Shown here in pieces: positions 36,521-46,900 of a stretch of 64,000 nucleotides of DNA. The notes beneath the pieces were generated by a model that saw only the letters and a list, made by a program, of their open reading frames with translations, was not told where the DNA came from and did not search any database. The DNA is from Diplosphaera chodatii (taxonomy: Eukaryota > Chlorophyta > Trebouxiophyceae > Prasiolales > Stichococcaceae), in assembly GCA_032358165.1 (NCBI GenBank), contig JAALGY010000051.1:496001-560000 (forward strand), read 5' to 3'. Numbering within the stretch: position 1 is the stretch's first letter; every line of letters begins with the position of its first letter. The translations under genes and the position numbers were made by a program.

Positions 36521-37261
36521 TCACATCGTAGTAGCAAACGCTTTGAGCTCGTCCATGCGGATGTGCACAACCTCGGACTTCAGGCTTGTATCCTGCAACT
36601 TTTCTGCGACGAGCGCGCCGAACACGCGGTGCGACGTCTTCGGCGGGCCCCCCGGCATACCGGGCTTGCCCGCATCCTCGTGCCGCCCCACAAAGGCTGA
36701 CAGCCGCACCTCGTTGAAGCGCAGCGCACTTGGCCGCGTCTCCTCTCGGAGCACGATGGAGATGCCAAATGCCGCAGCGTTGCCAACCGTAACCATGCCC
36801 GAGCCGGGGACAAACAGCGCGCTGCCTGCGCCGCCTGTGATCATGATGTAGCCGCTGTCGACGGAGTCCCTGAGCAGCGGCACCGCCGCCTTGGCAATCA
36901 GGAACTGCGCCACCGCCTTGGCGCGCAGCTCATTGTTCACCTCCGACAGCGGCTGCTCCAGCAGCGGCCCTTTTTGCCACCAGGCGCCAATGGACGCGAC
37001 AACATAGTCCAGTGCTGTGTACTTCTCCTTGATGTGCTCCGCCAGCTTCTGGGCGTCTCCCTCGTCCGTCACATCCAGCTGCACAATCTCTAGCCTATCG
37101 GTGGACACAGACTCCACGTCCTTCTCCAGGCTGGCAGCGCCCTTGGCACTGCGCACTGGGGCAATAACAGCAGCTCCAGCCTCCAGCAACACTCTGATAA
37201 TGCCGCTTGCGATGATCCCGCTGCCGCCCGTCACAAGCGCAGTCTTGCCCTGAAAACTCAT
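36521..37261 (-). CDS. Atypical short-chain dehydrogenase/reductase, intronless copy
   Basis: A single uninterrupted 246-residue reading frame, complete from MSFQGKTALVTGGSG to ELKAFATTM. The nucleotide-binding glycine motif TGGSGIIASG is at residues 11-20; LDVTDEGDAQ and VASIGAWWQKG follow; SGYIMITGGAG is strand 5. The position of the active-site YxxxK reads GMVTVGNAAAFG, so Tyr and Lys are both absent, as in the neighbouring paralogue. Length is normal for a classical SDR. Being intronless beside an intron-rich tandem homologue is odd; a processed (retro-derived) or intron-lost copy is inferred. Its start lies 673 nt from the divergent TERT start. Substrate unknown. Confidence 0.93.
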   Translation of the reverse strand: MSFQGKTALVTGGSGIIASGIIRVLLEAGAAVIAPVRSAKGAASLEKDVESVSTDRLEIVQLDVTDEGDAQKLAEHIKEKYTALDYVVASIGAWWQKGPLLEQPLSEVNNELRAKAVAQFLIAKAAVPLLRDSVDSGYIMITGGAGSALFVPGSGMVTVGNAAAFGISIVLREETRPSALRFNEVRLSAFVGRHEDAGKPGMPGGPPKTSHRVFGALVAEKLQDTSLKSEVVHIRMDELKAFATTM

Positions 37262-37934
37262 CCTGTCACGTCAGGGGTGCGGGCTTGCCTTAGTCCTCAG
37301 TTCGCTTGCATGAGGGCCGCTGAGACGACTCAGTGCATGTCTCCGATGTACTGGACAGCATTTGCACTTGCGCACATGCCTTGAGAAGGTGTTGGAACGA
37401 CGTGTACTGCAATATGTACTGCAATATGTGCCAAAACTGTTGGATCCCACCTGGCGTGCTGCTGTGGTCGAGTGCAAGTTAATGCCTTGCATCGATCAGC
37501 GACAGGCAACACTTCATACTTTGCTGCATGCGGCGGCAGTTGCTGATGGTTGCCAGCATTTGAACTTGCTGAGGTGGTGCAGTGACTTGCTCCTTGTAGC
37601 TCCTTGTGCTGTTGCGGAAGGGTTATCACTTGCAGCCAATGCTTGAAGGCATTCATCAGATAGCAAAAAGCACCTCAGATCCATCTGAACAGGCTCAAAA
37701 GGCATCTGATGTAGCGGCGCATGATACTAACCTGAGGAGTTGGGTTCACTGCTGCATGTGAGAACACACAACAGTGGATCGAGGCAGCTGCAGTGAGTTG
37801 GTGTTCCGTTTGCAAGGCGCGGGGCATCGATCTGGGTGATGCCGCACCCATTCTCTTCCCGCTGGCATGGCAGGCAGAGACACAGCTGCAGGGCCTCAGC
37901 ATGCAGCTGACAACAGCGTGCACGGGCACTGGGC
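37262..37934. promoter_or_regulatory. Divergent region between SDR2 and TERT
   Basis: About 670 nt expected to hold the TERT promoter and that of SDR2. It is less GC-rich than the genes. It includes a 12-nt tandem duplication (37404-37427) and a partly duplicated AGCTCCTTG near 37590-37605. No plant telomere-box element was found. Confidence 0.4.
37404..37427. repeat. 12-nt tandem duplication
   Basis: The unit GTACTGCAATAT occurs twice head-to-tail in the SDR2/TERT divergent region. Confidence 0.85.
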
Positions 37935-40900
37935 ATGCTACGCAGCGGCGCTGCATCCAGCGGTGCCGACACGACTGCTCGCGCCGCCCCGCGACCTGGC
38001 GGCGATGCAGCAGGCAGCACCGCATTGGGCGACGGCCGCCCGGTGCAGCAGCCGCAGCGCCCGCCGCGCGTCCTGGAGGTGCTGTACGGCGGCGGGACGG
38101 CGGTCAGGTGCGTGGAGGACGGGCTGGTGGCTGCGGCGGCGGCGGCGGGATGCGGTCAGGAGCTGGCAGCGGCGCTGAGGTGCGCCGATGTGGCGGCGCA
38201 GCTGCAGCAAAGTGGCCGGTCCAGACACAGTGCCCGACAGAATCACACAGCAACCATCGTTCTGCTGACCATCACTGCGAACATTTGGCAATTTTGTGCC
38301 CAGGCGAGAAGGCGATCCGCCAGAGTACACCAACAGGCTGCTGCGGCAGACGTGGCTGGTGTGGGATGGCGCCGTGCCCGCGCCCCTGCTGCCGGCGCCG
38401 CCGCTGCAGCAGCAATCCTCTCAGGCCGAGGTGATCGTGGTCCACTTACAGGCTGACACAGGGTGCAGACCGTGGCTTGGCATGCCATCGTGGCGCTGCA
38501 GGCATGTGTCAGATCATCATGGCAGACTGACACGTGCCCTTTCCGCACAGCTGCTGGCGAGGGCGACCGACAGGCTGGTGCGCACCTCGCGGGGCGCCAA
38601 CCTGCTGTGCCTAGGCTACCGCAAGGTGTGCTGCCTTGCATCGAGGGAGTGTGCTTTGTGTCGAGTGTCCGCATAAGGCCGCACACCTCTGGCCGGCTGC
38701 ACCCTCCCATGGTTGTGAGTTGGGCTCATGACCTGTCAGCAGGTTGATGTCCCTGAATTGTCACAACACATCTTCCATGCAGCGGCGGCCATTTCCGGGC
38801 GCCGCAGGGGGACCGCCCGGCCTGCGCCACGCAGAAGCGGTGGCGGCAAACACCACTGCGGCAGTCCTCGCCGCAGGCGCCTGGCCGGTGAGCCAAAGCA
38901 CTCACCTTGCTTGTGTACCTAGCAGCAGCACAGTGCTGTTGGCGTCGCAGGGCCGTGGCACTGCTGCACTGCAGGGGCAATGCACAGGGCGAAAACATGC
39001 TGCTTCACATTGTCGCTGTGCTGCGCACGGCAGGCGCTGCTGTCCCGCTGCGGCGACGCGCTGATGCTGCACCTGCTGCTGCACGCGAGCGTGTTCGCGC
39101 CGCTGCCGGGCGGCTGCCTGCTGCAGCTCAGCGGCCTGCCCGCAGCAGAGGTCAGGCAACTCTGATGCACACCAGTTCGCACTGATTCAGGTTGCTGGTC
39201 TGCCAGCCTGACCATGCCAGGGAGGTGCATGTGACATCTGCCGCCCACCGAGGCAGCCACACAACCACATGCCTGTTGGTCACCCTTCCATCTACGCCCA
39301 GCGCATCGTGCTGCGGTGCGCGAACAGCGTTCGGGATGGGCATGAGCGAGCAGCACCTGGATACACGCAGGTGGCGAAGCGCAGGCGGCGGGCGAACCCC
39401 TCGACCGGGGGCATGCCGCTGCGCGCGCCGCGGCCCGAGGCGCCGGGCATCCAGGCGCTGCCCGTCGTCACCCAGGTGACAGATGTTCATGGCTGCTCCA
39501 GCAGTTGTTTTGCAACAACACTTCACCTGGGACTACAAGCCACAGCGGCACATGGTGTCCTCGCCTGAAGGAGACCCTCTGGCTGTCATAGCCCACTCAG
39601 CCACCAGTACAACCCTGTGTGCAGCAGGGCAACCGCTGCTCACTCGGGTCAGGGCTGCCTCCAGCGGCTCAGCAGCCCGGATCACAGCCCGGTGTCAGTG
39701 CCCCAGGCGCGACACCGCCTGCTGCTGCAGCGCCGCAGCCAGCAGGGGCCGGAGGCCGCCCGGGCGCGCCAGTCGGCGGCCCTGCAGCGAAGTCCAGGGC
39801 TCCGCGGCCGTCCAGCTGGCAGCGCCGCAGGGCCGCCGCCGCCCGCGCAGCCGAAGCGCTGCGGCACCCACGTGAGGCTGTTCTGCAGCGGGCTCACTGG
39901 ATCTTCAGCACAGCCTAGATCGCATGTTGGAGTGTTCGTCTAGCATGATGAACAGTGGCCCACGAGCGGAGGCCCCTGCCCAGATGTGACTCGCAAACGC
40001 AGCACGGCCAAGCAGGCAGATCGACTGCAGGCATCCTCACGAACGAGGCCGCGACAGTGACGCCCGGCTCGGCCGCGGCTGGTGGCGCACCCAGACCCGG
40101 CCCCGGCAGCAGCGGACGGCCGACGCCCAGCAGCGGCGGGCCGTCCGGCCGGCCGGGGGCCCGTGCTACAGGGGGTGGGCCGACGCCGGGCACGGTCGCG
40201 GGCACGCCGGCCAGCAGCGGGGCGCTGCCCTGCTCCTTCGACAGCAGCGCCAGCCGCCGCCGCGGCGCGTCCGCCTCCTCAGACCTGCACGGCGGCCGCC
40301 AGGGCGCCGGACGAGGCTGCGAGCGGCCCACCGGCAGCTCGTGTCCCAGCAGCCTGCCGGGCAGCGCGCAGCAGCTGCTGGGTGCTCCGAACCACAGCGG
40401 CAGCAGCGGCGGCGGCGGCAGGGCGGCACCAGCGGCAGCAGCACCAAACAGCAGCCAGGCAGGTGGAGATCTTTCGCTGCGGCTCACAGGCTCAGATGGC
40501 GGGACGCCCAAACGGGGCGGTGCTGGTCGCAACCAGGCCGCTTCAGCCAGCCCAGCCGTGCCGCAGCCGGGTTCAGGCACCAGCGGCATCACAGCGCCTG
40601 CCTCCGTCGAGCCGCAGAGCGTGCCCGACACAGTGCCAGCCGACAGCGGCGGCAGGACAGCAGAGATCATCGCCGCCGACAGCGCCGACGCTGTGCGGCT
40701 GTCGCCGCCCTGCAGCTACGCAGCAGCGGCGGACTGCGCGATGGCTGATGCCGATGCGTCGGTCCCCAGCACCGAGGTGCCCACGGAACTGGCGTCGGAC
40801 GCGCTGGTCACAGAGGCGGTGATCAGCAGCGAGGCCACAGCAGTCGAGGGCAGTACACCAGGAAGTGTGCCGGCCACTGAGCCGGATGCTGGCGCTGGCA

Positions 40901-43900
40901 TGGGCATGGCTGAAGCATGTGGCCCTGCAGCGATGCCCGGCGTCACACACACGAGCCCAGCGTCAGCTGCCTCGCTCGGGGGCATGCTCGGCACGGCGCC
41001 CAAGCGGGAGTCGCCAGGCGAATCGGCAGCGGCAGCGGCAGCGGCGGGAGTAGCAGGAGCAGGGCCGATGACAGCAGCAACGATGCCAGGCACAGCAGCA
41101 GCAGCGGCGGATGTGGGCAGCCTGGGGCCGCAGCCCCTGAGCCTGGAGTTCAGCAGCGATGACGAGGTGGCGCCTCCTGCCTGCACGGCTGGCGCTCGGC
41201 TGCTGGGCATCAGCATCATGCCCGCTGGCTGGCCCTGACCCCATGCGCCGTGCAGCTGTCTTTCAAACCAGGTGCCCTATGCCGTATTTGCTTGAGGGTG
41301 GGTGAAGGCGTCTGGTCTATGCAGGGGGCGGAGTGGACGTGCCCGCCGATGGAGTCCTGGGACTTTGGGCTGGACAGCCCCCCTGCAGCAGACGACGGCG
41401 CTGCGCCAGGGGCCGCGGGTGCGGGCCACGACGCTGCAGATGGGGCGGCAGGGGATGCTGCCGTTTCCGACGCAGCAGCACTGCCGCAGCGGCCACACCG
41501 CCAGCTGCAGCGGCCACCTCCCGCGCACCCTGCAGTTCGCACCGCACAGCATGCCCAATCCGGCCAGCAGCAGCGGCAGCGGCAGCCGCAGCCGCGGCCG
41601 GGGCGGCGGGAGGCAGCGGGAAGCAGCGGCGGCGCCGCGCGGCCGCCCGCGGGCTGGATCCCGGCGCACCGCATGGTGGTCCCCCGCTCGGCGGTGTTCT
41701 ACTGCGCCTCCTTCTGCGCCCTGCCCGGCCTGCCCCGCACACGTGCGTCGCTTCCGCCACGCGATGGATGCTGCCTCCTGCACAAGCCTCATTTGAACGG
41801 CGCCAACACGGCCTGCTGTCGTACGCCCGGCTGCGAAGGCAGTCGTCCTACATGCTCCCAAACTCTCCACTGCGACTGGATAGTCAGCGAGAGTCAGGAC
41901 TGGCGCCCTCTGCAGTAGTCCTGCACGGTGCCCGCAATATATTGTGTTGGACCCACAATATATTGTGTTTCCCTGCGGTCTTCACAGAGACAAGCGCACA
42001 GCAGGGACGTGCTGAGCTTGGACACTGTGGACGTCAGCTCATATCAATTGTGACTAACACCTGCAGATGTGCTGCTGCGGGCCCGAGCGCAGTACAACGG
42101 GGTGCAGGCGCTGTGCTCGGCAATCTTCGATGTGCGCCACTGCGTGTGCCGCCCAGAGGTGGGTGCGCTTCGATTCAGGTCACCCTGGCGCCTTTGGAGC
42201 ATCACTGCAGCTGGCACCTTATTGGCAACATGCTGCTTGGCCTGTGCTTACCGTGTTCAGACACACCGCACAGTGCTTCAGCGGTGGTGGAGCCTCTGCA
42301 TCCGCAGGCGACGTATGCGATGGCGGCGCAGCACCCGTGGCTGCTGCCGGCCACGCCGCGGCGGCTTCCCAAGCGCGCCGCACGGCTGCTGCCACTGCTG
42401 CAGCGCATGATGGGTGCGCCGTCTGATCATGCGCACCTGACTCTGCGTTCTGTGCATTGCACGCGGGCTGATCGCAGGTGTGCCGCACCAACACAGGCAG
42501 CAGTGCGCCCCTTTCTACACCAGAACCGTTTTGACTGGCTGCTCGGCTTGGGCTGCCGAGGGCCCATGGAGAACGACCATATGACTGTGGGCGTGGCTTG
42601 CGAAGCAGACCGCACGGCGAGGTGTCCCTACGCCGTCCTCCTGGCGCGCCACTGCCCGCTGCCGGCCGGCCTCGCCCGCCGCCGCCGCCGCGGCACTCAG
42701 GCCGACGCCGTTGCCGCCGGCCAGCGGCACCACCAGCAGAAGCCGGCGCCGCCGCCGCCGCCGCCGCCACCAGCACAGGGTGGGTCGGGCGCCCTGCGCA
42801 GCGGCGTCCGGCGGCGGCGGCAGGAAGCGGCGTCACCTGCGGAAGCGGCTCCGCCGGAGCCGCCCGGCTCGCCCATGTCGTGCAGCAGCGACGACACCAG
42901 CTTCCGAGACTCGGTGAGCGCCCGCAGACGGACGGACGGACGTGCCGGCGTCACAACTGAACGCCGCAGTCCTGACGGAAGGTCGGGCATGCCCCAGTTG
43001 CACCTGCGCTGCTCTGCATCCGTGGTGCCGTCACCCCCTGTGGCGCCGCTGCAGGACCTGACGGTCCAGGCACAGGGCACGCAGCCCAGTCAGCGCTCGG
43101 CGCCCCCGCGGCCTGATGCAGCAGCGGCCACTGCAGCCGCCAGCCCCGGCCGGCCGCCGGGCACCGCAGCCGCGGCGGCGGCGGCGGCTGCGATGGCAGG
43201 CGCAGCAGAGCCACGCACGCCTGCCAGGCCTGCAGCCGCCGGCGCCGGCAGCGCTGCCGCCGCCGCTGCCGCCGTCAATGGCGCCGCGCCCAGCGGCGCA
43301 CACCAGGCCGCAGCAGTGGCGGCGGCGGCCGAGCGTGCGTCGCCCAGCGGCCGGGCGGCGGCGGCGGGGCTGGGCCAGGCGGCGCTGCTGGCGGCGGCGT
43401 TGCCCCACGCGCGGGTCATCGCCTTCCTCTGGTCCTGCATCCGCCACATCGTGCCGCCGGTGAGCCACACCCCTTCCCCACCAGCTACATGCCAGCATGG
43501 ATTCAGAACACATAACCTTGATCGCTGGATACTGCAAGTAGCGGCAGCTGACCTGCCTGCCGGCACAGCTCTGCAAACCCTGCGCCCTGCCCGACGTCAG
43601 ACAGTCGCACAGCACCTTCCTCTCTGCTCAACCGACCAGTCCGCGCTGCCTCAGGCGCTGCTGGGGGACGGGGCGAGCCGGCGGGCGCTGCGGGGTGGGG
43701 TGGCGCGCCTCGTGACGCTGCGCCGGCGGGAGCAGCTGACCGTCGCCCAGCTGCTGCCCGGCCTGCGCACCACCTCATTCCCCTGGGGCTCAGCACACGG
43801 TGAGAGCATCGATGGTATGCCTGCAACTGCACCGATTTGCGACAGTGAAGCACCAGCAACAAGCGGGCGCCACCTCAAGCAGGGCCAGGTGATGGACGAC

Positions 43901-46900
43901 TGAGCACCGCTGGTGCTGCTGAGCTGCGCTCGCATCGCTCCTGATGCAGTTGCTTCTGTGCCGACAACCAACTGTGTGCACTCCGTTTGTGTGCCAGGCG
44001 GCTCAACAGTTGACGTCACTAGGGGCATCTCCGCATCGCCATTCCAGTGAGTTGGCCTGCATGCAGGCGTGCGGCGGGTGCAGGCGGCCCAGGCGGCGGC
44101 GGCGCAGCGGGACACGCAGCTGTGGGCGGCCTGGCTGCTGGGCGCGCTGGCGGTGCCGCTGCTGCGCGCGCACTTCTACGCCACCGAGACCGAGCCCGGC
44201 CGCCAGGCCGTCTCCTACTACAGGTGCGCATTTCCCACATCGGCTGCAAGTCTGCTGTCCACAGGCGAGCAGCACCGAGAGAGTCGTCCGTGAGCCGGAG
44301 ACGGCAGCCTTGGTTGCTCGAGGAATTCCCACGCCGAGGTCCCGGCGCCTCTGTGCCGGGCGCTTCAGTGCACCGGCACCAGATGACCGTACAGCGGGCG
44401 GACTGTGGCAGGTGCTGTACCCTAATGAGTGTGCAGGAAGCCAGTGTGGGCGGCGCTGCGGGCGGGCGCGCTGGCGGGGCTGGTGGGCGGCCTGTACGCG
44501 CCGGTGCCGGCGGGCGCTGTGGCCGCCCTGCTGCAGGGCCGCCGCCTGGGCGCGGCGCGCCTGCGCCTGCTACCCAAGGCCACAGGCGCGGCATCCGTCA
44601 CGTGCCCCAGCTTGCGGCAGCGTACTGGATGCTTCTCACCAGCCGTTGCCATCCAAATGTTTGTCTAACAATCCGATGCTGCAGAGAGTTGCGCGGTGTG
44701 CTGGCACCTTAGCACTGGTGACGATGCGATGTGGAGTCTCCTGCTCTGCAGGGCTGCGGCCGATCGCCAACCTGGGGCAGGCGACGGCCGTGAAGTTGAG
44801 GGGCTGCGGGCGGGCGGTGGCGCTGCAGGGCTGCAAGCGCGGCCGCCGCCGCGCCGCCACGCACCTCACCTTCCGCCCCGTCAACCAGCAGCTGCAGCAC
44901 CTGCACCAGGTGGCTGCGTCACACGCCTTCACCTCCTGCCTGTGTGCCGGTTGCTCAAGGCGCCGCCGTCGAGCCTCCGCTGCCAGGAGCAGTGCCTGCA
45001 TGACGCGGTACGAGGGGTGACCAGCTGCAGCGCTGGGGCCATGCCCAGATGGAGTGTCGGACCGCGCCAGGTGCTCAAGCTGGAGGCGGGGCGGCAGCCG
45101 GGCGTGCTGGGCGGCAGCGTGTTTGGGTACGGCGACGCGCACGCCGCGCTGGCGCCCACCCTGCAGCGGTGGCGGGCGGCATTCGCAGCCGCCGCCGCGC
45201 GGGGCAGGTCAGTGCACTGCTCTCGGGGCCATCTAGCAAAGCACAGTCTCTGGGCGAGGAGCTCTTTGCGCCCACCCTGCAGTGCTGCCCAGCCGCTTTG
45301 TCTGTTGCCATGTTTGAGGCAGTGGCGCACTGACTTGAGCTCCAGCGGTAGGATAGGGCATCCTACTGCCCACGGTGCAGTCAACCATACCCAAACTGGC
45401 CAGTGTGTACACTGTACCACATGTCACAACCCTTAGGCTGGCAGACCTGCAAATATAGCTGCCGTGCGCTCAGCAGCAGCATGCCAATGGTCTGCAGGCG
45501 GCCGCCCAGGCCGTACCTGGCGTCCTTCGACATCTCCCGCGCCTTTGACGGCGTGCCGACCGACCAGCTGCTGCGGCTGGCGGGCCGGCTGCTGGCGCGC
45601 CCCGCCTACACCATCGTCAAGTATTCCGAGGCACGGCCTGACCTACCTTTCCAGCGTGCCGGCCTCTGCGCTCGCCCTTGCCGCACACCCGGCAAAGAGA
45701 CTGCTGACATGACTTTGCTTCCCAATCAAGGGCAACAAGGCAGCCCGATGGCATCAAGTTACCAGGCAGTACAAGGGCGCTGTTTGGTTTCGCCCGACCA
45801 TGCTCGCTCTTGACTGTGCAAACAAGGGCCAGGTGGTCGTTGTAGCACACGCTCCACGCATCGGGCGCTGCCGTCCAGGCGACGGCTGGGCGGCTGGGGC
45901 TGCGGCCGCGCTACAGAGTGGCGGCTGTGGACGCCGCCCCGCAGCCGCCCAACTTCCCGGCGTTCGCACGCAGCCTTGCCGCCTCCGCCGGCAGCAGCGG
46001 CCGGGTCCTGACCGATCAGGCGCGGGCTGTTGGTGCCCCTGGCCTCGTGTCACTGCTGTGCATGTCGCACACGACGATGGACAGCATGCGCATGCATGGC
46101 TGCGGATGTCATTGCGGCTTTGTGCCATGGTGCTGGGCAGCGAAGGGTTATCCTGGGATCGACTGCAAGCAATGGATGTAGTGCAACACACAGAGACTGA
46201 CGTCGCATTGCATCGGAGGCTGAGCTACATGTTCAAGTCTGGCTCTGAACGGATCCGGTGCTTCCAGCAGGTCGTCACCGCCAGGGTGGATGCGCGGGCT
46301 GCAGGGGAGCTGCTGGCCGAGCACGTGGGCGCCAACCTGGTGAAGATCGGGCGCGCCTGGCACACGCAGACACGAGGCATCCCCCAGGTGTGCTTTCTCC
46401 ACCCCTGACACCTTCCAGGCACCGCCCGACATCAAGGGAATGGCAAGCAGTGCCGATGGCGGGCACACGTGCAGCCAACTGGTCATGTTGAGTGTGTCAA
46501 TGTAGTGTCTGCCTTACACCATGCCGCACTGCTTGCAACACTCTGTTCGTGAGCGCGCCACCGTGTTCGAGCACCCCGGGTGTGGACCCCGCACCATGCC
46601 GCTGCAGGGCAGCACGCTGTCGACGCTGCTGTGCAGCCTGTTTCTGGCGGACGTGGAGGCGCGCCACCTGCGGGCGCTGCTGCCTCCGGCCTCGCCGCCG
46701 CAGGGGGGCAGCCGGGGCCAGGATGCGCCGCCCGCACAGCCGTCAGCAGGCGGCGGTGATGCCGGAGGTGGGCGCTGGACCGCGATGCATGTCCGACAGC
46801 TGCACGGAATGATAGAAAACTCAACCCTGGCATCCACCGTGTGCAAAGGGTCTTGAAGGTGCATGTTGTCTTTCCAGCTACCTGACTCCCGTGCATACTG

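Noticed and set aside
41333..43903. 856-codon uninterrupted plus-strand frame
   Set aside because: It contains true TERT exons (CP and QFP motifs) in one frame but also reads through introns with donor/acceptor pairs; it is not an intronless gene.
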